Shown: one piece after another, positions 1 to 5,224 of the stretch
How positions within the stretch are numbered: position 1 is the first letter of the stretch
How the letters are laid out: the number at the start of each line of letters is the position of its first letter
From: Halothece sp. MAG
GTDB taxonomy: Bacteria > Cyanobacteriota > Cyanobacteriia > Cyanobacteriales > Rubidibacteraceae
DNA: 5,890 nucleotides
Assembly: GCA_018610095.1 (NCBI GenBank)
Contig: JAHEOB010000028.1
Coordinates: 1 to 5,890 of the forward strand
Reading direction: 5' to 3'
The notes under the pieces: model-generated
Databases searched by the model: none
What the model was told of the DNA's origin: nothing
What the model saw: the letters and a program-made list of their open reading frames with translations, nothing else
Position numbers and translations under genes: made by a program

Positions 1-632
1 AGGTAGCCTTTAGTGGCATCAATGCCAACTGCTTTCCGCATGGCTTGGTAAGAATCATGCCAATTGACACTTTTCACCCGATAGTCGGAGTCAATGACTT
101 TAATCCACTCTTGTTTACCAGTTGTTGGGTTACCTGCTTCATCTAATTCCACTTTACCGTGACTACCAACGATAAGTTGATCCCCTTTTAGGGTTGCCCA
201 TTCTGCTTTAAATCCTTTAAATTCTTCATCGCCACATCCAGTAAGCATGATATTGCGCGGGATTAACTCATGATTATCTCGGATTTCGCAAATGAGCCCA
301 GTGCGATCATCCATGGTGAGCAATTTATTACCGAAGCGAATGAGTTCTGAAAACTCCGCCCCTCGGCCTCCTTCTGCCACAAGACTAATCAGTTGATTAC
401 GTCCTCCCTCTGATTCCGGCACTTCCTCGAAGGAATAGCTAACTTGCCCCGTAGTGGAATCAATTTGGCGGTGCATTCGATCATAACGGAGCATAGATTG
501 CCAAGCAATTTGCCCATCTTCCAGTTCCACTTGTGCGGCTTGATCTTCGTCTGTCACAATAGCAAGAGTGTAAGTGGATGTTTCCGGGCCATAGCGAGCT
601 AGGCGTTGTTTGTCCAGAGAATAGCTAGACAT
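1..632 (-). CDS. Soluble calcium-activated nucleotidase / apyrase (CANT1 family), N-terminal part
   Basis: The reading frame starts at an ATG at 632 and stays open to the window edge: 210 codons plus two bases, with the C-terminus outside. The translation matches the apyrase family of animal CANT1 and insect salivary apyrases, which hydrolyse nucleoside di- and triphosphates to monophosphates with calcium in a five-bladed propeller. Recognisable blocks are EGGRGAEFSEL (residues 87-97), DDRTG (108-112), KGFKAEW (139-145), VGSHGK (155-160) and the EWIKVID to MRKAVGI stretch (175-204). A strong AGGAGG (637-642) lies four bases before the ATG, which fixes the start. No signal peptide or membrane segment is visible: the N-terminus (MSSYSLDKQR) is polar, so the protein appears cytoplasmic, unlike secreted apyrases. 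About 400 residues are usual for the family, so roughly half is present. Family assignment is firm; the substrate and the cellular role in a bacterium are not known from the sequence. Confidence 0.88.
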   Translation of the reverse strand, partial: MSSYSLDKQRLARYGPETSTYTLAIVTDEDQAAQVELEDGQIAWQSMLRYDRMHRQIDSTTGQVSYSFEEVPESEGGRNQLISLVAEGGRGAEFSELIRFGNKLLTMDDRTGLICEIRDNHELIPRNIMLTGCGDEEFKGFKAEWATLKGDQLIVGSHGKVELDEAGNPTTGKQEWIKVIDSDYRVKSVNWHDSYQAMRKAVGIDATKGY

Positions 633-636
633 TTTA

Positions 637-642
637 CCTCCT
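637..642 (-). promoter_or_regulatory. Ribosome binding site of the apyrase gene
   Basis: On the minus strand AGGAGG is followed by TAAA and the ATG at 632. It is the strongest Shine-Dalgarno match in the window and decides the apyrase start. It lies only about five bases outside the apparent right boundary of the transposon remnant. Confidence 0.8.
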
Positions 643-647
643 GTAAC

Positions 648-876
648 TTGACGCTCCAACGGAAGCCAGCGCGTTGGATTCTTAATTCATCAAGACACCT
701 TACAGCTTCCACGAAATCACTGCCGTTACACCGAGCGAGGGTATTCTTTCCAAAAGCGTTAATTATCCTGTTTGGATCCGCCCGACCCTACAGTTTCAGA
801 GGCTAAATTGTTTTGGTTTTACTGGTACACCCGTTAAGGTGCTAACCTTTTTAGAGAGGTTTATCGCGCCTCTTGA
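648..876 (-). mobile_element. Decayed right end of an IS200/IS605 (TnpB-type) element, possibly omega-RNA-derived
   Basis: On the minus strand this stretch resembles the 3' end of cyanobacterial tnpB elements as I remember them. A frame reading VSTLTGVPVKPKQFSL and then a stop (ending at 796) resembles the peptide readable near such ends. After about 100 bases follows GAATCC, a hairpin, and GGAGCGTCAAG, closely matching the usual pattern of GAATCCC, stem-loop, GGGAGTGTCAA at the right terminus. In complete elements this region is also the transposon-encoded guide (omega) RNA. No transposase body, tnpA or intact tnpB remains, so it is a relic and cannot move by itself. Placement is from pattern memory, not a database search; the left boundary near 876 is approximate. 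It fills the leader between the ligase and apyrase genes and ends next to the apyrase ribosome binding site. Confidence 0.55.
655..678 (-). repeat. Terminal hairpin of the IS200/IS605 relic
   Basis: TCCAACG (655-661) and CGTTGGA (672-678) form a perfect 7-bp stem around a 10-base loop. The flanks on the minus strand (GAA before, GCGTCAAG after) fit the subterminal hairpin that the Y1 transposase recognises at IS200/IS605 right ends. In an apyrase transcript it would lie 12 bases before the AGGAGG, so it could also affect translation initiation or message stability. There is no T-run, so it is not a terminator. Confidence 0.55.
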
Positions 877-886
877 CAATGGGTTA

Positions 887-895
887 ATTATAGCA
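887..895 (-). promoter_or_regulatory. Candidate extended -10 promoter toward the apyrase gene
   Basis: The minus strand reads TGC followed by TATAAT (892 down to 887), a perfect extended -10 box. At 17-base spacing the -35 position reads GGGGCA, which is poor, as is often seen with extended -10 promoters. Transcription would start near 880, giving a leader of about 248 bases that runs through the whole transposon relic before the apyrase ATG. This is a sequence match only. Confidence 0.35.
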
Positions 896-956
896 GAAAT
901 TTATCGGTTTGCCCCGCTTCAAAATATCAAATCTTTCAGCCTGGCGCGCCTTATAT

Positions 957-977
957 CCAACGTCTAAAGACGCTTGG
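957..977. repeat. Imperfect inverted repeat, possible second transposon-type hairpin
   Basis: CCAACGTCT (957-965) can pair with AGACGCTTGG (968-977), with one C bulged and a tight AA loop, or a larger loop if the innermost pair opens. Its left arm with the preceding base, TCCAACG (956-962), is identical to the left arm of the hairpin at 655-661, and TTGACG occurs beside both (979-984 and 648-653). It may be the other end of the same reduced mobile element. Only three Ts follow it, so it is not a convincing terminator. Confidence 0.3.
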
Positions 978-1067
978 TTTGACGGCGCCTTTCTATAACT
1001 CTGAACGAATGATAATAAAAAAATTAGCTGGTGAAATCAATTACGGATTTGCTCATTAATTACTAAA

Positions 1068-2819
1068 TTAAGACGCAATTACTTGGTTTTCTAAGAAAGC
1101 AACTAGGTTGGAATCCTTAAGCAAGCGTGGCATTTTAAATTGAGCTTCAGAAGACTGATTTTGTAAAATTCTCTGTTTTAATTGCTCAAAACTTCCCGTT
1201 TTTAAAAGTTTAATTTCTGGGATTCCAATCGCATTTGCCTCTCTTAGTTTCCGATAAGTTTCATTAGCATTACTAATTGATTGATCGATTTGGTTTTGAC
1301 AAGCATTTAAATTAATAACATCTTCTTGTATTTGTGAAATTTCTGCATAAATAATATATCGCCATGGACGATACGAAAAATCCATTGTTGTCGTATAATC
1401 GATTAGTTTACCAGGTTGTCCGAGCATATTTATCCCATCTGTTAAAGCTAGAAAAATGGTTTTTTCCGACACTTTTTCGTACTCAAAGTTAAGTAAAGAT
1501 CCTTGACGGTATAAAAATTCTATCATTGGACATTGATTATAATATCCAACACATTTTATTACATCGCCTAGCCGGTATCGATAAAGCCCAGCGACATTGG
1601 TAACAACAATTTCATAACTTTCACCAATACTCAGGGAACTTAACTCTAAAGTAGTCGGAGAATCGCTATCAATTTCACTAACAGGGATAAATTCAAAAAA
1701 GGCTGCGTGAGGTGTAATGACATAAGCAGGTGGATCTCTTTCCGGATCTAAATTGACACCAATCCAAGCTTCCGAAGCTCCATAACCATGAGAATAAATC
1801 GGCAGGTTACCTGTATAACCCTTTAATCGTTCTTGGTAGAGTTGCATTGTTCCTGTGGTTATACATTGGAGATAACGCAATTGAGGCCAAATTCTAGGTA
1901 AAATTCCCTCAAATCCTTTAACAAATTCTAGGTAGAGAGTTTTAGCGCGTTCAGGATTCGGTTCTAGCAATTGTTGCAATTCTTCTCGGATTGAAGGATC
2001 CAAATCTAAATCAGGATCAATTTGACCTAATTCGATATCGTTAACTAATTGTTGCCATGATTGTTCTAAGATTTGTAGACCTTGTAGGACATTAGAAGCA
2101 AAATTAGCAGAAATATAAGTTAGATTAGGTTCCAGTAAACCAAATAGTAAATGGCAATAATAAGCTGCAGTATAGTCTGAAATTAGGAATAGCGCCGTTG
2201 GACTGCTAAATTTGAGACGAATCACATTACGAGTAAATTTTGATTGTTTAATTCCGCCGCTGGTTCCTGTTCCTTTTGGTATGCCGCTCGGCGTTTGTTT
2301 AAGAGGTTGCGCATTCGCAAAAGGCAAACCAATTGATTCTGTTTGTGGAGGTTTTTGTTGCCAAGGATAAGATTCTGTTAACGCGCTAATTGCTTGGAAA
2401 GCTTTCTGATTAGTTGAAAATAAACGCTTAGTTCGCGGAATCAGCTTAGTTTGACCAGTCGTTCCAGCTGTTTCTTGAAACAAAATAATCGGTTCTGCTA
2501 CAAGTTTGGTATAATCTCTGCTATTAGCAATTTCGTCAATAATTGAACGGTAATGTTCATAGGTTGTTAAAGGATGCTTATTACGAAAATCATCCGCAGA
2601 TTGGATCATGGCAAAATTATATGACTTGCCATATTCGGTATTTTTTTGTAATTTAAGAATCCTCTTTAAAACTTGTTGTTGAACTTGGACTGCATTTTGA
2701 GTATCTTTTTGTAGACTATTTAAACTTCGACTAGATAAGATAGGCAATAATTGTTTTAATAAATTAAAGAAAATCCAATCGATAAATTGATTAATTATTT
2801 TTGACATCGGTTGTACCAT
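1068..2819 (-). CDS. GH3-family acyl acid-amido synthetase (ANL-type adenylating ligase)
   Basis: The 583-residue protein has the three ATP/AMP motifs of the GH3 family: ETAGTTGQTKLIPRT (residues 116-130, phosphate loop), YGASEAWIGVNL (346-357) and YRYRLGDVI (413-421), then a conserved EKVSE (448-452) before the C-terminal domain. GH3 enzymes activate an acyl acid as the adenylate and transfer it to an amino acid or other amine; plant members conjugate auxin and jasmonate. Length is normal and the protein looks soluble. Bacterial members mostly have unknown substrates, so no hormone role is claimed. I chose the ATG at 2819 because AAGGAG (2824-2829) lies four bases upstream; a TTG at 2822 would sit only one base from it, and an ATG at 2804 is too distant. 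It is 176 bases downstream of a glycosyltransferase on the same strand and may share its transcript. It is AT-rich. Confidence 0.9.
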   Translation of the reverse strand: MVQPMSKIINQFIDWIFFNLLKQLLPILSSRSLNSLQKDTQNAVQVQQQVLKRILKLQKNTEYGKSYNFAMIQSADDFRNKHPLTTYEHYRSIIDEIANSRDYTKLVAEPIILFQETAGTTGQTKLIPRTKRLFSTNQKAFQAISALTESYPWQQKPPQTESIGLPFANAQPLKQTPSGIPKGTGTSGGIKQSKFTRNVIRLKFSSPTALFLISDYTAAYYCHLLFGLLEPNLTYISANFASNVLQGLQILEQSWQQLVNDIELGQIDPDLDLDPSIREELQQLLEPNPERAKTLYLEFVKGFEGILPRIWPQLRYLQCITTGTMQLYQERLKGYTGNLPIYSHGYGASEAWIGVNLDPERDPPAYVITPHAAFFEFIPVSEIDSDSPTTLELSSLSIGESYEIVVTNVAGLYRYRLGDVIKCVGYYNQCPMIEFLYRQGSLLNFEYEKVSEKTIFLALTDGINMLGQPGKLIDYTTTMDFSYRPWRYIIYAEISQIQEDVINLNACQNQIDQSISNANETYRKLREANAIGIPEIKLLKTGSFEQLKQRILQNQSSEAQFKMPRLLKDSNLVAFLENQVIAS

Positions 2820-2823
2820 CAAA

Positions 2824-2829
2824 CTCCTT
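2824..2829 (-). promoter_or_regulatory. Ribosome binding site of the GH3 gene
   Basis: AAGGAG on the minus strand is separated by TTTG from the ATG at 2819. This favours that ATG over the adjacent upstream TTG at 2822. Confidence 0.7.
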
Positions 2830-2995
2830 ATTCATTAACCCACTAAACGCTGGGACTTGTTGCAAATGCCACCACCAAATAGTAATTAGCAGTTTACCGT
2901 ATTGTTCTTTAGGTTCTTCAGACTTTATTGTTCCTGATACTTTAGGCTACACGCATCAAACTTAAATGCAGCAAGTCTTTAACATGTTTTTGACG

Positions 2996-4267
2996 TTATG
3001 CCAAAACCGCTTTCCGAGTCGATACAGCCTGCTCAACAATATCTGCCGCTTTTGTTACACCGCCAGCGTTTTTGATTGCTTCTTGAAGTCTTAAGGCATT
3101 TTTTTGATAAGTGTCTTGTGTTAGTACTTCCTTGATAGCTTGTTGTAACCTTTCACGATTAAGTTTTTTAAGGGGTACTATTTCTCCAGCGCCTGCCCAA
3201 GCTATTCTTGCAGCGACACCAGGCTGATCGTTGGCAATGGGAATAGCCACCATGGGAATTGCATTAGCTAGACATTCCAAAGTTGTATTCATCCCGGCAT
3301 GGGTAATTGTAAGAGTTGCTTTTTGCAGCAATTCTAATTGAGGAGCATAATTAACTACTAAAGGATTTCCAGGTAACTCTGGTAAAGAGTCAGGGCTATT
3401 TCCTCCTCCTAAGGAAATAACTAACTGAGCATCTAAATCCATGCAAGCCTCAGCAATTATTCGAAAAATCCACAGCAGACGATTTTGTAAGGTCCCCATG
3501 GAGGCATAGATTAAAGGTTGTCCCGTCAATTGTTCATAAGGAAAGGGAATAGCTTTTCGACTGCCAGAATAATGATAAGGACCTGTGAAATGAAAATACT
3601 TTGGGAGATGTTGCCGGGGAAATTCTAATTCCGCAGGCTGTTGACTAATTTGAGCCAATGAAGAATACTGTTGGGTTGTACTTTTCAGCGACGGTAAATC
3701 CCAATGTTGACGATAAGATTGAATAACTTTTCGAACCGGTCTTCCCACTTGATCTAACACGGTATAACCGATTCGGTTACGCAAAATGCCACGCCATGAA
3801 GGATCATAATTCCAACTGGTGTTAAAGGGAGGTACAGTGATTTCTCGATTCAAAATAACGGCACTACAAATCGTAATAAAGGGAATGTCCAAATATTCAG
3901 CAATGGTCCCTCCTGCAGCAAGTGCTTGATCTACTAACAAGCCTTCTATTCCCGTTGTTTTAATAATTTCTGGAGTGTCCTTCAAATAAACTTCTGTTGT
4001 ATCTGCTATCCATTTCAGGGTTAATTGCAATGCTTTTAATCGAGTTAATTTTCCTAATTCAGTAAAGAACTCTTGAGTTGACCCTTCCGGAAATTCAGAT
4101 TCCCCAATTGCCTGAAATTCTAATCCAGCTTCTAGTGTTTTTGCTTGTGAGTCAACAATTCCTAATAAAGTAACCCGATGACCACGTCGTTTCAGTTCTT
4201 GTCCTAAAGGAAGGATTGTATGAAGATGCCCCGTTGATGATGGACAAATTAAGCCAAAATGAGTCAT
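2996..4267 (-). CDS. GT1-type glycosyltransferase, CrtX / MGT-like
   Basis: The 423-residue protein has the two-domain GT-B layout of UDP-sugar glycosyltransferases of small lipophilic acceptors. The N-terminal acceptor domain opens with CPSSTGHLHTILPL (residues 8-21), with the usual catalytic histidine of this family at H14. The C-terminal domain has YASMGT (254-259) and a nucleotide-sugar block from APQLELL through ITHAGMNTTLECLANAIPMV to PIANDQPGVAAR (308-354), with the sugar-contacting D347-Q348 pair. The run FHFTGPYHYSG (225-235) and the spacing closely recall zeaxanthin glucosyltransferase CrtX, but macrolide and sterol transferases share the fold, so the acceptor is undetermined. The start is supported by the conserved N-terminal strand beginning within five residues of the ATG; no Shine-Dalgarno is evident. 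No signal peptide is seen; likely cytosolic or peripheral to the membrane. It precedes the GH3 ligase by 176 bases and is divergent from the 4452 gene. No carotenoid gene lies in the window. Confidence 0.88.
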   Translation of the reverse strand: MTHFGLICPSSTGHLHTILPLGQELKRRGHRVTLLGIVDSQAKTLEAGLEFQAIGESEFPEGSTQEFFTELGKLTRLKALQLTLKWIADTTEVYLKDTPEIIKTTGIEGLLVDQALAAGGTIAEYLDIPFITICSAVILNREITVPPFNTSWNYDPSWRGILRNRIGYTVLDQVGRPVRKVIQSYRQHWDLPSLKSTTQQYSSLAQISQQPAELEFPRQHLPKYFHFTGPYHYSGSRKAIPFPYEQLTGQPLIYASMGTLQNRLLWIFRIIAEACMDLDAQLVISLGGGNSPDSLPELPGNPLVVNYAPQLELLQKATLTITHAGMNTTLECLANAIPMVAIPIANDQPGVAARIAWAGAGEIVPLKKLNRERLQQAIKEVLTQDTYQKNALRLQEAIKNAGGVTKAADIVEQAVSTRKAVLA

Positions 4268-4360
4268 AAACTAACTTGTTGTGGAGTAATTTGTGTTTAC
4301 TATTCTCCCATAGACTAATTCAAGTTCTATCGCTCCTATAGCGTGGTAATTTCCGGTTGG

Positions 4361-4403
4361 TCGCGATTGAGATCCGCTCACCGAGCCGAAGGCTCGATCG
4401 CGA
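4361..4403. repeat. Inverted repeat able to form a three-way junction
   Basis: TCGCGAT (4361-4367) pairs perfectly with ATCGCGA (4397-4403). Inside lie two further hairpins: TGAG/CTCA (4368-4371 with 4377-4380, loop ATCCG) and CGAGCC/GGCTCG (4382-4387 with 4391-4396, loop GAA). Nearly every base is paired. There is no T-run on either side to suggest a terminator. It may be a dispersed repeat copy, a protein-binding site between two divergent genes, or a structure in the leader of one of them. Confidence 0.6.
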
Positions 4404-4413
4404 TGAGTTTCAC

Positions 4414-4422
4414 TGCTATATT
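4414..4422 (+). promoter_or_regulatory. Candidate extended -10 promoter for the 4452 gene
   Basis: TGC followed by TATATT is one base from a perfect extended -10. The position 17 bases upstream shows no -35 (TCGATC) and falls in the inverted repeat at 4361-4403. A start near 4429 would leave a short leader of about 22 bases containing the AAGGA at 4441-4445. Sequence match only. Confidence 0.33.
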
Positions 4423-4451
4423 TGGTGAGATTGCAGCACTAAGGACGAAAA

Positions 4452-4745
4452 ATGGAACTAAACCAATTGGAAAAACGTAGATTGCAACTCTTAATCGAAC
4501 ATACGTTAGTAATCACTGGAAAACCAGTGGAGGAATTTAAGCGAGATTGCGATAACCTTGCAATTATCGATGCAATGCTTGATGGGGAGCCCGATTATCA
4601 GTTTCCAGAATCCGCTGTTGAAACTTTGCTTCCCAACTTAGTTAAGTGTATCGGTTGGCGCGGAGATATACCTGAATTAGTTCGCGAAGAGCAGTTCGAA
4701 TCACTCCAAGAACTAAAAAACGCTTTAACAATTGAGTTAGATTAG
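4452..4745 (+). CDS. Hypothetical acidic protein, 97 residues
   Basis: I do not recognise this protein. It starts at an ATG with AAGGA (4441-4445) six bases upstream, good evidence that it is translated. It is rich in Glu, Asp and Leu and looks mainly helical: an N-terminal helix (residues 3-20, ELNQLEKRRLQLLIEHTL), a charged segment (VEEFKRDCDNLAIIDAML, 26-43), a turn around EPDYQFPESA, and a C-terminal amphipathic stretch (EQFESLQELKNALTIELD). Two cysteines (C33, C66) are far apart; no zinc, nucleotide or DNA-binding motif is evident, and there is no signal peptide or membrane segment. It is 58 bases upstream of the cupin gene on the same strand and may be the first gene of that transcript. 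It could be a small accessory or regulatory protein; no function is assigned. Confidence 0.75.
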   Translation: MELNQLEKRRLQLLIEHTLVITGKPVEEFKRDCDNLAIIDAMLDGEPDYQFPESAVETLLPNLVKCIGWRGDIPELVREEQFESLQELKNALTIELD

Positions 4746-4750
4746 CGCGA

Positions 4751-4763
4751 TGCCCTTAGGGCA
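4751..4763. repeat. Short perfect hairpin between the 97-residue and cupin genes
   Basis: TGCCC and GGGCA form a 5-bp stem with a TTA loop, six bases after the stop of the upstream gene. No T-run follows, so an intrinsic terminator is not supported. It may be a small dispersed repeat or an mRNA processing or stability element. Confidence 0.4.
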
Positions 4764-4803
4764 GTAAGCGGGTAAGGTTTGCTGTTAATTATAGACGCAG
4801 TGC

Positions 4804-5223
4804 TTGACTGAATTGGTATATTCATTGCAAACTGAAAGAGCCAATAAAGAAAGTGCGAAGTGGCTATTTTTGGATTTCGATACATACAACTTGTTTGACA
4901 TCCCCGATGGACTCCCTCAGAAAGAAGAATTTGTTGAGATTATTGCTAGGGGAGACGATTTCCGCCTTGAGCGACTTATTTCACACGGTCACACTACACC
5001 ATCGGGTGAATGGTATGACCAAGATCAAAATGAGTGGGTTGTCTTACTGCAGGGAGAGGCAATGCTGGAATGGCGCGATGGAACAGCGATAGAGCTTAAG
5101 CCTGGCGATGCCATTTTGATTGAAGCCCATTGTCAACACCGAGTGGCTTATACCACTGAGGAGCCACCATGTGTATGGTTGGCAATTCACGGATCAATGC
5201 AACTGGTAGACTCGGATGGGTAA
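4804..5223 (+). CDS. Single-domain cupin protein
   Basis: The 139-residue protein contains one cupin barrel. The first motif gives H61, H63, E77 and G84 (SHGHTTPSGEWYDQDQNEWVVLLQG) and the second gives PGDAILIEAHCQHRV (residues 100-114) with H109 and H112. This supplies the histidine-histidine-glutamate-histidine set expected for a divalent metal. The SHG...P.G.WYDQ...EWV signature matches a common small bacterial cupin family of unknown substrate. The start is inferred as TTG at 4804: a stop lies upstream in frame at 4792-4794, the first in-frame ATG is inside the barrel, and the conserved region begins soon after. No clear Shine-Dalgarno precedes it, so translation may be weak; a second TTG at 4813 is an alternative. 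Its TAA ends one base before the next ATG, so it is likely co-translated with the amidohydrolase and may act on a related metabolite. Confidence 0.85.
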   Translation: MTELVYSLQTERANKESAKWLFLDFDTYNLFDIPDGLPQKEEFVEIIARGDDFRLERLISHGHTTPSGEWYDQDQNEWVVLLQGEAMLEWRDGTAIELKPGDAILIEAHCQHRVAYTTEEPPCVWLAIHGSMQLVDSDG

Positions 5224-5224
5224 A

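Larger units (their letters stand above)
633..1067. other. 435-base gene-free interval between the GH3 and apyrase genes
   Basis: No credible gene lies here; the one short plus-strand open frame (606-806) overlaps the apyrase start and transposon-like sequence and has no family features. The interval holds the apyrase ribosome binding site, the transposon relic (648-876), an extended -10 candidate (887-895), an AscI-type palindrome GGCGCGCC (943-950) and the hairpin at 957-977. Next to the ligase stop is an AT-rich tail with a run of seven Ts on the minus strand (1017-1023), preceded only by weak 5-bp AT-rich pairing, so any terminator there is doubtful. Confidence 0.6.

Noticed and set aside
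606..806. Plus-strand 66-codon open frame
   Set aside because: It overlaps the apyrase start and the transposon-like region on the opposite strand, has no ribosome site and has no protein-family character.
873..878. Plus-strand TTGACA as a -35 box
   Set aside because: No -10 box occurs at proper spacing and no plus-strand gene follows for over 3 kb.
1017..1050. Possible intrinsic terminator after the GH3 gene
   Set aside because: There is a run of seven Ts on the minus strand, but only a weak 5-bp AT-rich hairpin about a dozen bases before it.
2820..2995. A regulatory element or small gene between glycosyltransferase and GH3
   Set aside because: Only the GH3 ribosome site and a 4-bp stem (CCCA/TGGG, 2840-2855) were seen, not enough to call a promoter, terminator or riboswitch.
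4280..4325. Possible sigma70-type promoter for the glycosyltransferase (TTGAAT ... TAGTAA on the minus strand)
   Set aside because: The spacing is only 15 bases and both boxes deviate from consensus, so it is no better than chance in AT-rich sequence.
4390..4405. HIP1 octamer typical of cyanobacteria
   Set aside because: The sequence reads CGATCGCGAT, close to but not GCGATCGC; no perfect copy was found in the window.
4853..5092. Plus-strand 79-codon open frame
   Set aside because: It lies entirely inside the cupin gene in another frame and has no recognisable features.
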